Shown here: positions 1 to 7,661 of the stretch, piece after piece
How the letters are laid out: each line of letters begins with the position of its first letter
Position numbering within the stretch: the first letter of the stretch is position 1
From: Hyphomicrobiales bacterium
GTDB taxonomy: Bacteria; Pseudomonadota; Alphaproteobacteria; Rhizobiales; Beijerinckiaceae
Assembly (NCBI GenBank): GCA_019247605.1
Contig: JAFBAS010000075.1
Coordinates: 1 to 35,162, forward strand
DNA: 35,162 nt
Direction of reading: 5' to 3'
Program-made: the position numbers and the translations under genes
Notes under the pieces: model-generated
What the model saw: only the letters and a program-made list of their open reading frames with translations
What the model was told of the DNA's origin: nothing
Databases searched by the model: none

Positions 1-737
1 AAGCTCTTTGCCGGCTTCAGAGAAAGCGAGAGACTTCCCTGGGCGACGCGGAGCGATTGAGATGCGGCATCGTCGATTACGCCCCATTTTTCAGGAAAGA
101 ACCAGGCCTCGTGCACCGAACTCGGCGTGATCGACGCCCCGGTAAACGACAAGACGCCCTCAGGCGAGAGTTTGGCCCCGAAAGGGGAGGGCTCTGGTGT
201 TCGTTCGTCCGCGGCGGCGAAGAGGCTCGCCTGCGGCGATGGGGCCGCGGTCATGCCGATAGGAAGGTCGAGCCTGAATTCGCCTTCTTCGGGGACGCAG
301 ATGTTCTCACAGATGAGCCAGCTTGCCTTGGCCTTGACGGGAAACGACGCGGCCGTGAAGGCGGAAGGCGGCGTGACGGTCAAAGGCAATGTCACGTCCC
401 CGACATAGGAGTAGGTCATCGCCGGGCCTTCGGGGATGCGAAGCGGCGTGGGCCAAGAGAAGCCTGTGGCTGTGGCACCTTCCGGCAGGGCAAGGTCGAT
501 GCGAGGCGGCTCGCCGGCTTCGCCCGGATTGACCCAGTAGATGTGCCAGCCTTTGGCGAGAACGAAATGGAGGGCGAGCCGAAAGGCTCTGCCGGGCTCG
601 ATACTCTCGACCTCGGAGACGAGCGTCACTTCGGCGTGGGGCGTCGTCACCGGCGCGCTTTCGCGCGCATGCGCTCCGCTCACGCCAAAAAGCGAGAGCG
701 TGAGCACAAAGTGAAGCCTGAGCCAAAGGTGTTTCAT
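1..737 (-). CDS. DsbD/ScsB-family protein-disulfide reductase, N-terminal part (partial)
   Basis: This reading frame starts with ATG at 737 on the minus strand and is open to the window edge, giving about 245 residues. It begins with a Sec-type signal peptide: a basic N-terminus, a leucine-rich core, then S-G-A-H-A. The mature part resembles the periplasmic N-terminal domain of DsbD/ScsB-like thiol-disulfide reductases: an Ig-like beta domain with a G-W-H-I-Y-W-V-N-P-G-E block near residue 65 and a paired-cysteine stretch, W-L-I-C-E-N-I-C-V-P, near residue 143. These proteins carry electrons across the inner membrane to periplasmic thiol proteins. The transmembrane and thioredoxin-like domains, if present, lie outside the window. 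It follows the fused LivGF gene on the same strand after 180 bases. The family is fairly sure; which member of it is not. Confidence 0.78.
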   Translation of the reverse strand, partial: MKHLWLRLHFVLTLSLFGVSGAHARESAPVTTPHAEVTLVSEVESIEPGRAFRLALHFVLAKGWHIYWVNPGEAGEPPRIDLALPEGATATGFSWPTPLRIPEGPAMTYSYVGDVTLPLTVTPPSAFTAASFPVKAKASWLICENICVPEEGEFRLDLPIGMTAAPSPQASLFAAADERTPEPSPFGAKLSPEGVLSFTGASITPSSVHEAWFFPEKWGVIDDAASQSLRVAQGSLSLSLKPAKS

Positions 738-917
738 GCTTTGATGATTACGGTGCGTTGGGCTTTGATGTTTCTTTTAGGGCTTCGCATTGTATCACAA
801 GCCGCTTGGAAAATTGAGATTTCCAGCGGGTTTACGGCCATCGCCCCACGGCGGCTTAGATCCAGATGGAATGAACGCTGGCGAGAGCGAACTTCTCGGC
901 GCCGCAGGCTGTATTCC

Positions 918-2396
918 TCACAGATATCCCGTGCCTGCTTCGGCGGCGAAGCGGCTCGGATCGCCTTCCCAGACGATTCGGGCGTGCTCGAGGACGTAAA
1001 CCCGGTCGGCATGCGGCAAGGCGAAAGTGACGTTCTGTTCGCCGAGAAGCACGGTAATCGGTGTCGTCTGTCGGAGGCGCTCGAGCGCTTTCGACAATTG
1101 CTCGAGAATTACCGGAGCGAGCCCGAGGGTCGGCTCATCGAGGATGAGAAGGGCCGGATTCATCATGAGCGCTCGGGCGATGGTGAGCATCTGCTGCTCT
1201 CCACCCGAGAGCGTTCCGGCCGTCTGTGCCTGCCGCTGTTCCAGAATCGGGAAGAGGTCGAAGAGCCATTGCATGCGCTTCTCGCTCTCCTCCCGTGTCA
1301 CATGTTGGCCACCGAGGTCGAGGTTCTCGCGCACCGTCATGTCGCCGAAAAGCTCGCGCCCCTCCGGGCATTGCACAATGCCACCACGTGCGATCGCGGC
1401 CGGGGTGAGGCCGCCGAGAGGCTTGCCTTCGCGGCGGATTTCGCCCGAATAGGGCAGCACGCCCGAGATCGCGTTGAAAAGTGTCGTCTTGCCGGCGCCG
1501 TTGAGCCCGACCACCGACACGAACTCACCCTGGTGCACATGGATCGACACGTTCTCGACCGCCTGCGCCTTGCCGTAAAACACATTGAGGTTTTTCACCT
1601 CGAGAAACGGGGTGGTGTCGCGGAATGACGATTCGGGGCGTGCCGCCGTCTCGATGCTGCCGCCGAGATAGACGCGACGCACCGTCTCGTTGCGCATCAC
1701 CTCGTCGGCGGTCCCCTCCGCGATGCGCTCGCCCACATACATGGCAAAGACACGGTCGACCAGCGCCGCGACGCTCTTCACGTTATGATCGACAAGAAGC
1801 ACGGCGCGCCCGTCATCGCGCAGATCGGTGACGAGTTGTGAGAAGGCGGCGGTCTCGCGCGAGGTGAGGCCGGCAAAGGGTTCGTCGACGAGCACGACTT
1901 GGGGATCGCGGGCGATCGCCTTGGCGATTTCCATCTTCCGCAAATCGGCGAAGGGCAATGTCGAGGGGCGGCGATCGAGCACATGGCCGAGCCCGACGCG
2001 CTCGGCGATGGCCCGTGCGCGCGCCTCGTTTTCGGGGTCGGGGAAGAGGCGTCGGAGCTTGTCCGGCAGAAGGGCGAGCGTGATGTTCTCGAGCACGGTT
2101 TGGCGATGGAGCGGACGCGAATGCTGAAACACCATGCCGGCACCGAGGCGCGCGATCCGGTGCGAGGGCCACCCGGCGACCTCGACTCCCTTGATGCGTA
2201 CCGACCCGGCATCGGGCCGCTCGATCCCCATGATCAGCTTCATCACCGTGGATTTGCCGGAGCCGTTCGGTCCGATCAGGCCGAGGATTTCTCCGCCGTT
2301 GACCGAGAAACCGACATCCTTCACCGCGATCAAGCCACCGAAGCGCTTGGTGAGTCCCTTCACCTCGAGATGGGCGCCATGGACCTGCGCGTTCAT
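918..2396 (-). CDS. Fused LivG-LivF-type ABC transporter ATPase (two nucleotide-binding domains)
   Basis: One 492-residue protein carries two complete ABC ATPase domains that are usually separate LivG and LivF proteins. Domain 1 has Walker A GPNGSGKST at residues 42-50, a Q-loop at about 90, a divergent signature LPFADLRK at 147-154, Walker B ending in D-E-P at 171-173, and an H-loop histidine at 204. A linker of roughly 20 residues (about 246-264) leads to domain 2. Domain 2 has Walker A GLNGAGKTT at 297-305, canonical signature LSGGEQQ at 396-402, and Walker B L-L-I-L-D-E-P at 417-422. It would energise uptake through the LivH and LivM permeases just upstream. Its start codon overlaps the livM stop by four bases (ATGA), which implies translational coupling. 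The substrate cannot be read from the ATPase. Confidence 0.93.
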   Translation of the reverse strand: MNAQVHGAHLEVKGLTKRFGGLIAVKDVGFSVNGGEILGLIGPNGSGKSTVMKLIMGIERPDAGSVRIKGVEVAGWPSHRIARLGAGMVFQHSRPLHRQTVLENITLALLPDKLRRLFPDPENEARARAIAERVGLGHVLDRRPSTLPFADLRKMEIAKAIARDPQVVLVDEPFAGLTSRETAAFSQLVTDLRDDGRAVLLVDHNVKSVAALVDRVFAMYVGERIAEGTADEVMRNETVRRVYLGGSIETAARPESSFRDTTPFLEVKNLNVFYGKAQAVENVSIHVHQGEFVSVVGLNGAGKTTLFNAISGVLPYSGEIRREGKPLGGLTPAAIARGGIVQCPEGRELFGDMTVRENLDLGGQHVTREESEKRMQWLFDLFPILEQRQAQTAGTLSGGEQQMLTIARALMMNPALLILDEPTLGLAPVILEQLSKALERLRQTTPITVLLGEQNVTFALPHADRVYVLEHARIVWEGDPSRFAAEAGTGYL

Positions 2397-3340
2397 ACGG
2401 CTTCCTTGGTGCGCGTCAGAAGGCCCAGAAGGCCGCTTGGGAACAGGAGCACCACGACGAGCGCCATCGCGGAGACGATGAAGGTCGACAGATCACCGAG
2501 CGGTCGCAGCGCCTCGTTCGCCCCGATCAGGAAGATGGAACCGAGCACCGCGCCAAGGATCGTGCGCCGTCCGCCGATGACCGCCGCGATGATCACTTGC
2601 ACGCCCACCGTCACGTCGATGAAGGTGCCGACCGAGGCCGCGCCCAGGTAAAAGACGAGCAGGGCGCCCGCGAGACCGGAGAAAAAAGCACTGATGATGA
2701 AAGCGGCGAGCTTGTGCTTCGTCACGTTGAATCCGAGCGCGCCGGCTTGCACCGCATCCTGGCCGCTCGCCTGCAGGATGAGGCCCACTGGCGATCGGGC
2801 GATCCCGTAGAGGATGAGCCCGCTCACCGTCATGAATCCGAGCGCGATCCAGTAGTTCACCTTGTCGTCGATCGAGATCACGTCCGGCACGGTGAGGCCG
2901 ATCTCACCGCCGGTGAGGCCGGCGGCGACGACGACGAAATTCTGCAGCATCAGCACGGCGACGAGCGTGGTGAGCCCGAAATAAGGTCCGCGCACGCGTA
3001 ACGCCGGCAGCGCCAGCACGACGCCTCCCGTGACGGCGGCGAGCGCTCCGGCGATGAGGCACAGGAGGATCGGCGGTTGATAGAGGTTGTCCAAAATGCC
3101 GGCCGTGTAGGCGCCGAGCCCAATGAGGAAAGTGGGCCCGAAATTCACCTCGTTGGCAAAGCCGAAGAGAAGGTCCCACGCCATCGAGAACACGCCGAAA
3201 TAATAGGCGATCGTCAAAAGCCCCAGGATGTATCCGGAGACGTAGAGGGGAAGCGTCGACGCGAGCACGACCACGATGAGGCTGATCCACAAAGTGCGCG
3301 ACGAGAAGATGCGTCCCACAAGGGAAAAAGCCGGGCTCAC
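2393..3340 (-). CDS. Branched-chain amino acid-type ABC transporter permease (LivM family)
   Basis: This hydrophobic protein has the LivM architecture: about eight to ten membrane segments and the conserved region with A-W-D-L-L-F-G-F-A-N-E-V-N-F-G-P near residue 65. The frame is open further upstream, but that extra stretch is arginine- and cysteine-rich, not membrane-like, and contains a terminator hairpin. I therefore place the start at GTG 3340, preceded by GAGAGG at suitable spacing, for 315 residues, which is normal for the family. It pairs with LivH to form the pore and overlaps the fused ATPase gene by four bases. The family is clear; the exact start is less so. Confidence 0.9.
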   Translation of the reverse strand: MSPAFSLVGRIFSSRTLWISLIVVVLASTLPLYVSGYILGLLTIAYYFGVFSMAWDLLFGFANEVNFGPTFLIGLGAYTAGILDNLYQPPILLCLIAGALAAVTGGVVLALPALRVRGPYFGLTTLVAVLMLQNFVVVAAGLTGGEIGLTVPDVISIDDKVNYWIALGFMTVSGLILYGIARSPVGLILQASGQDAVQAGALGFNVTKHKLAAFIISAFFSGLAGALLVFYLGAASVGTFIDVTVGVQVIIAAVIGGRRTILGAVLGSIFLIGANEALRPLGDLSTFIVSAMALVVVLLFPSGLLGLLTRTKEAV

Positions 3341-3362
3341 GAGGCGGCACCTCTCTTCAGGT

Positions 3363-3385
3363 AAAAACGTGAGAACCAACTCACG
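3363..3385 (-). terminator. Intrinsic terminator or attenuator between livH and livM
   Basis: Read on the minus strand this is a six-base-pair stem (CGTGAG pairing with CTCACG) with a six-base loop (TTGGTT), followed at once by five T residues. That is the layout of a Rho-independent terminator acting in the direction of the operon. It sits after the livH stop and ends about 22 bases before the proposed livM start, so it would lower expression of livM and the ATPase relative to the binding protein and LivH. The stem is short, so read-through is expected. Confidence 0.6.
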
Positions 3386-3503
3386 CAGAGTTCCTTGCAA
3401 TTGGCGAACCCGGAACCCGCAAATTGCACCCTGCGGATCGGGAACGCGCGGCTGCGCTCGTCTGGAATGGCAGCCTCTAACGATGAACGGCGTGCCATCC
3501 CCG

Positions 3504-4379
3504 TTAACGCCGTCCCAGGAGGCCGCGAGGCCGCACATACATCACAAAGACGAGAAGGAGGAGCGCGGGGATGGTGCGATAGGCCGGCGAAACGAGGTAG
3601 GCGGTGATCGTCTCGAGGTAGCCGACCACATAGGCCGCGATGAGCGATCCCGAGACGCTGCCGAGGCCGCCGAGCACGACGATCGAGAAGGCGCTCGCGG
3701 TCAGGGGTCCGACGCTATACGAGGAGACACCGAGAAACATGCCAAGAAGCACGCCGGCGATCCCGACGAGCACCCCGTAGATTGCCCACACGGCGACGTA
3801 GACGAAGGAAAGCTCGATCCCGAGAAGCGTCACCCCGCGGGCATTCATCGAGGCTGCGAGCACCGCCTTGCCGGCCCTGGTCCGGTTCACGAGTAGCCAC
3901 AACAAACCGATTACCAGCCAGCAGATCACGGCGGTGAAAATTTCGTTCGCCGGCGTACGCACGCCCGCGATCATCACCACGCCCTCCACGATCGGCAGCA
4001 CCGTCTTGGCATTGTTGGTGTAGAGGTAGGCGATGAGCTCCTGGATCATGATGCCCCAGAGCAAGGTCGCCGTGAGAATGAAGATCTCTTTTTCCTGCTC
4101 TCGAATTTTCCGCGTAAGCTGGAGTGGACGCACCACCGCGAAGTAGGTGAGCATCGTCAAGGCGAGCCCGACGAGCACTCCTATCGTCGCGCCCAGATAG
4201 CTGCCGACCCCAAGATCGCCACCTGCGACCCAGGCGGCCACGACGGCCGCGACCATGAGCGCGCCGTGGGACAGGTTCAGCACGCCGGACACACCGAAGA
4301 TCAAGGTGAAGCCCGTGGCGCCGAGCGCATAGAGCGCGCTGATGGCGAAACCATCGATGAGGATTTGCCAGAAGAGCAT
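3504..4379 (-). CDS. Branched-chain amino acid-type ABC transporter permease (LivH family)
   Basis: This 291-residue integral membrane protein has the typical LivH N-terminus (L-I-D-G-F-A-I-S-A-L-Y-A-L-G-A-T-G) followed by F-G-V-S-G-V-L-N-L-S-H-G-A-L-M. Near the C-terminus is the conserved F-S-I-V-V-L-G-G-L-G-S-V-S-G-S-L block. It forms the membrane channel with LivM. It lies 90 bases downstream of the binding-protein gene, with a strong hairpin between them, and 163 bases upstream of livM, with a second hairpin between. Hairpins on both sides suggest graded expression along the operon. The length is normal for the family and ATG at 4379 fits the family N-terminus. Confidence 0.93.
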   Translation of the reverse strand: MLFWQILIDGFAISALYALGATGFTLIFGVSGVLNLSHGALMVAAVVAAWVAGGDLGVGSYLGATIGVLVGLALTMLTYFAVVRPLQLTRKIREQEKEIFILTATLLWGIMIQELIAYLYTNNAKTVLPIVEGVVMIAGVRTPANEIFTAVICWLVIGLLWLLVNRTRAGKAVLAASMNARGVTLLGIELSFVYVAVWAIYGVLVGIAGVLLGMFLGVSSYSVGPLTASAFSIVVLGGLGSVSGSLIAAYVVGYLETITAYLVSPAYRTIPALLLLVFVMYVRPRGLLGRR

Positions 4380-4425
4380 CGTTCAGGCTCCGAGCATTGC
4401 TCGTCATGTCCCACGGGACACGCGA

Positions 4426-4455
4426 AAGGCCCCCGAGCTCTCGGTCGGGGGCCTT
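4426..4455 (-). terminator. Strong GC-rich hairpin after the binding-protein gene
   Basis: An 11-base-pair perfect stem (AAGGCCCCCGA pairing with TCGGGGGCCTT) encloses an eight-base loop. It begins about 15 bases past the stop codon of the solute-binding protein, in the minus-strand reading. The U-tract after it is only three residues, so termination is probably partial. Stem-loops here commonly protect binding-protein mRNA and give an excess of binding protein over permease; that role is inference. Confidence 0.6.
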
Positions 4456-4469
4456 GTCGGTGGCGACGA

Positions 4470-5732
4470 TCAGTTCGTCTTGATGAAGGGCGGGAACTTC
4501 AGCTTGCCGTTCGCGACTTCGCGCGGCCACAGATTGACTTGCTTGCCGTCCTGCCACTGCAGCATGAGCCCGGTGATCGTGCCTTCACCGATCTTCAGCG
4601 CATGCGGATAGGGAGTATCCTTCCCCTGGAACTGAATGCGGCCGATCGTGCCGACCCAATCCGTCTTTTCCAGGGCGTCGACGAGCTTGTCGGAATCCGT
4701 CGTGCCCGCTCGGTGAATGGCGTCCGCGATGTAGTAGACCTCATCATAAGAGGTGTAGCCGGCATAAGAGGGGAAATTCCCGAAGCGCTTCTGGAAAGCG
4801 CTGACGAAGGGCAGGGACTTCGGCGTCACCGCAACATCAGGCCCGGAAACCGCGTTGAAGAGGACGCCTTCGGTCGCGCCATTTGTATCTTTCCAGAAGG
4901 TCGAATTCGTCGCCTGCGAGGAGACGCCCAGCATCGGGATAGGAACTTGTTGGCTCTTCCATTGCACTGTCGGCTGGGTGCCGACATGCGAGATGCCTGT
5001 AATCATGACGTCGGGCTTTTCGCCCTCAATCTTGTTGAAGATCGGTGTGAAGTCGGTCGTGTCCGGCGAGAAGCGGATGTGATCGAGAACTTTCAGTCCA
5101 GCTTCGGGGAGGCATTTTTCGTAGCTCGCATCGAGCGGCGTGGTCCAGGCGGCGTCCTCGCTCATGATGACGGCCGTTTTCATCTTGTAATCCTTGACCA
5201 GAAGATCCTTGGCGGCGTCGCATACCAATTGAGCAATGCTGGTCGAGGTGAGATAGCCGTGGAAGGTATATTTGTTGTGCTCGTAATCCTTGGCGATGTT
5301 CTGGGTGATGACGTCCGAAGCCGCGCCCGGCGTGATCATCACTGTCTTTAGACGGGCAGCCCAGGGCTCGAGCGCAAGCACGACTTCGCTGATATAACTT
5401 GCGATGACCGCGTTTACATGGTCCTCGTTCACGGCGCGCTGGAAAGCACGGACCGATTCAGCCGAGGAGGAGTGGTTGTCGTACGAGACGATCTCGATCT
5501 TGCGTCCGTCGACCCCTCCAGCCGCGTTGATCTCATCAGCCGCGAGCTGGGCACCGAGCGGAATGGAAGAGCCCGCGACGGATTGGGCCTCGGCAATCAC
5601 GCCGATGCGGATTGGATCCTTGCCTTGGGCGTGCGCGGCCGATCCGGCCGTCAAACCCGCAACGGCCGCGCCCAAAAAGAGCGAGGCCTTCATCAAGGGT
5701 GCGCGAAAGATGCGCCAATCGGTAAGCTTCAT
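4470..5732 (-). CDS. ABC transporter solute-binding protein, Peripla_BP_6 / LivJ-like
   Basis: This 420-residue periplasmic binding protein starts at ATG 5732 behind a strong ribosome site, GGGAGGAAAAGC. An open frame continues upstream but lacks signal-peptide character. The signal peptide spans about residues 1-35 and ends A-A-H-A-Q. The mature protein begins with the family motif D-P-I-R-I-G-V-I, and L-A-A-D-E-I-N-A-A-G-G-V-D-G-R follows shortly after. It delivers substrate to the LivH-LivM-LivGF complex encoded directly downstream. The family binds amino acids, amides, urea and other small solutes. The ribokinase gene divergent from it makes a sugar or nucleoside ligand conceivable, but nothing in the sequence proves a ligand. 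Confidence 0.92.
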   Translation of the reverse strand: MKLTDWRIFRAPLMKASLFLGAAVAGLTAGSAAHAQGKDPIRIGVIAEAQSVAGSSIPLGAQLAADEINAAGGVDGRKIEIVSYDNHSSSAESVRAFQRAVNEDHVNAVIASYISEVVLALEPWAARLKTVMITPGAASDVITQNIAKDYEHNKYTFHGYLTSTSIAQLVCDAAKDLLVKDYKMKTAVIMSEDAAWTTPLDASYEKCLPEAGLKVLDHIRFSPDTTDFTPIFNKIEGEKPDVMITGISHVGTQPTVQWKSQQVPIPMLGVSSQATNSTFWKDTNGATEGVLFNAVSGPDVAVTPKSLPFVSAFQKRFGNFPSYAGYTSYDEVYYIADAIHRAGTTDSDKLVDALEKTDWVGTIGRIQFQGKDTPYPHALKIGEGTITGLMLQWQDGKQVNLWPREVANGKLKFPPFIKTN

Positions 5733-5956
5733 TGCTTTTCCTCCCGGAACCATTTTCGATGGCTTCGACAAATGCCGGCAGCATTCGTCGAGGCGTTGAG
5801 CCCTTCTGGGCCGCGACTGTAATGCGTTCAACCCGGACGGCAAGTTCGAAATGCAGTGAGAATCCTCGTTTATAGGCATGAGACCGCAGCTCTTCTGCCA
5901 AAAGACACGGTAATTTGATCGCCGGGGGGAAGCCACCACAAGGGCGGAGGCGGGAA
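5733..5956. promoter_or_regulatory. Divergent control region between the liv operon and ribokinase
   Basis: This 224-base gap separates two genes transcribed away from each other, so it must hold both promoters. I see good ribosome sites at each end: GGGAGGAAAAGC for the binding protein and GGAGG at 5946-5950 for ribokinase. No promoter box or operator stands out well enough to name. Confidence 0.5.
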
Positions 5957-6895
5957 ATGAGCGTACTGGTGGTGGGCAGCATCAATACGGACATCACGAC
6001 CTATGGCGAGGCGCTGCCGCGCATAGGTGAAACCGTCATGGGCCAGAGCTATGCGATTGAGCTTGGCGGAAAGGGCGCTAATCAGGCCGCGGCGGCTTCC
6101 CGCCTCGGCGCCAAGGTCGAGTTCGTCGGGCGGGTCGGCGCCGACGCTTTCGGCGAGCTGGCACTGGCCCGGCTTGCCGAATTCGGCGTCTGCGTGCGCC
6201 ATTCCACCCGGGACCCGCGGCACGCGACCGGTATTGCCATCATCGGTGTCGATACGATGGGACAAAATGCCATCACAATCGTGCCTGGGGCCAATATGAG
6301 CCTTGACGAAGCCGGGTTTCACGAGGCGATGCCGGCGCTTGAAGGCGCGAAGGTCCTCATGCTCCAGCTCGAGATCCCGATCGCCACCTGTCTTGCGGCG
6401 GCCCGAGCGGCTCGCGAGCGCGGCGTGATGGTGGTGCTCGATCCGGCTCCCGCACCCTCGAAGCCGCTGCCCGGCGCCCTTTATCCGCTCATCGATGTCA
6501 TCACCCCGAACGAAACCGAAACCGAGGCCCTCCTCGGTTTTCTGCCGCGGACAGGCGAGGAGGCGGGTCGCGCCGCGCGCGAGCTCGTAAGTCGGGGAAC
6601 GCGCGCCGCGATCGTGACCTTGGGTGCGCGTGGCGCCTTCGTGGCCGCTTCGAAAACCGCGGGCGGGGCCGAGATGCAAGCTTTAGTGCCGCCCTTTGCG
6701 GTTACTCCCATCAGCACGGTCGCCGCGGGGGATTGTTTCAACGCGGGCCTTGCGGTCGCGCTTGCGGAGGGCAAGGACCTGATGAACGCCGCGCGTTTCG
6801 CCTCGGCCTGTGGCGCGCTTTGCGTGACGAAGCCCGGCTCCGCCGCTTCCGCCCCGAGACGCAATGAGGTCGAGGAATTGCTGGCGCGCACCTGA
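5957..6895 (+). CDS. rbsK: Ribokinase (PfkB family)
   Basis: This 312-residue sugar kinase of the PfkB family would phosphorylate D-ribose to ribose 5-phosphate with ATP. The start at ATG 5957 is set by GGAGG six bases upstream and by the typical first strand, V-L-V-V-G-S-I-N-T-D. Other landmarks are G-G-K-G-A-N-Q-A-A-A-A-S-R-L-G near residue 40, V-D-T-M-G-Q-N-A near 105, D-P-A-P near 160, T-P-N-E-T-E near 180, and the anion-hole and catalytic block A-A-G-D-C-F-N-A-G near residue 260. The residue before that block is Ser (I-S-T) where E. coli ribokinase has Asp (V-D-T). It is divergent from the liv-type binding protein and 91 bases upstream of a Pr6Pr membrane protein. A related nucleoside or sugar kinase role is possible. 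Confidence 0.85.
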   Translation: MSVLVVGSINTDITTYGEALPRIGETVMGQSYAIELGGKGANQAAAASRLGAKVEFVGRVGADAFGELALARLAEFGVCVRHSTRDPRHATGIAIIGVDTMGQNAITIVPGANMSLDEAGFHEAMPALEGAKVLMLQLEIPIATCLAAARAARERGVMVVLDPAPAPSKPLPGALYPLIDVITPNETETEALLGFLPRTGEEAGRAARELVSRGTRAAIVTLGARGAFVAASKTAGGAEMQALVPPFAVTPISTVAAGDCFNAGLAVALAEGKDLMNAARFASACGALCVTKPGSAASAPRRNEVEELLART

Positions 6896-6986
6896 AAAGC
6901 TAGGAAGCAGCACGCCGTTCATTGTGTTGAAAGCGCTACGACAACTCCGCGAGGGTAGTTCGCGCGCCGTGAAAGGTCGTGTCGTG

Positions 6987-7661
6987 ATGCAAAAAGCTCC
7001 GGTGGAGCGGCTATTTGCCGGCACTGTGGGCGCGCTCGTCTGGTTCGCGCTCGGATTGCAGCTTCGTCTCGCGATCGGTTTTTCCGTCGCGCGCGGTTTT
7101 TCGGTGACGCACGGCATCATCGTCTATTTCGGCTTCTTCACAATCGTGACGAACATTCTCCTCGCGCTTGTTCTCACGACCGCTTGCCTTCGCCCTGCCT
7201 CCCGCGGCTTCCTGATGAGCCCGGCGCTCCGCTCGGCCTCCCTCGTCTATATCGCCATCGTGGCGATCGTGTATTCACTTCTATTGCGCCACCTCCGGAC
7301 GGCCGGCGCTGCGTTCGTCGCGGACAGCTTGTTGCACGATGTCGTGCCACCGCTCTATTTTCTCTTTTGGATTGCCTTCGTGCCGAAAGGCACGCTTCGC
7401 TGGATGCATCCCGTCTATTGGCTCTCGTTCCCGGTCGCCTATTTTGCCTACATTCTCGTAAGAGGCGCGCTGATCGGAAGCTACCCATACGCCTTTCTCG
7501 ACGCTTCGGCGCTCGGTTATCCGCGGCTCGCTCTGAACGGCTCCCTCCTGCTTGCAGCCTTCCTCGCCATGGGCGTCCTTTGCGTCGGGATCGATCACGC
7601 GCTCCGCCCGCGGAAGTTCAATGCACCTGCTTCGCCCGCGCCACGATCTGCGTCGGGTTGA
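6987..7661 (+). CDS. Pr6Pr family membrane protein
   Basis: This integral membrane protein of about 224 residues has roughly six hydrophobic segments. Features typical of the Pr6Pr (FAR-17a/AIG1-like) family are Y-F-G-F-F-T-I-V-T-N near residue 45, the charged stretch D-S-L-L-H-D-V-V-P-P-L-Y-F-L-F-W near 115, and W-M-H-P-V-Y-W-L-S-F-P near 140. The biochemical role of the family in bacteria is not established. I use ATG 6987; GTG 6984 is equally possible, and GAAAGG lies just upstream. The frame is open further upstream, but that part overlaps the ribokinase end and is not membrane-like. Its last 44 bases overlap the convergent permease gene on the other strand. Confidence 0.75.
   Translation: MQKAPVERLFAGTVGALVWFALGLQLRLAIGFSVARGFSVTHGIIVYFGFFTIVTNILLALVLTTACLRPASRGFLMSPALRSASLVYIAIVAIVYSLLLRHLRTAGAAFVADSLLHDVVPPLYFLFWIAFVPKGTLRWMHPVYWLSFPVAYFAYILVRGALIGSYPYAFLDASALGYPRLALNGSLLLAAFLAMGVLCVGIDHALRPRKFNAPASPAPRSASG

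Noticed and set aside
791-832. Imperfect hairpin after LivGF (CCGCTTGGAAA with TTTCCAGCGG)
   Set aside because: The stem has a bulge and no T-run follows in the gene's direction, so it was not called a terminator.
57-1628. Long plus-strand open frame of 523 residues across the LivGF gene
   Set aside because: Arginine-rich product with no family features. It lies antisense to a clear ATPase and is a usual by-product of high GC.
3341-3538. Longer LivM starting upstream of 3340
   Set aside because: The extra 66 residues are not membrane-like, would run through the terminator hairpin and overlap the livH end.
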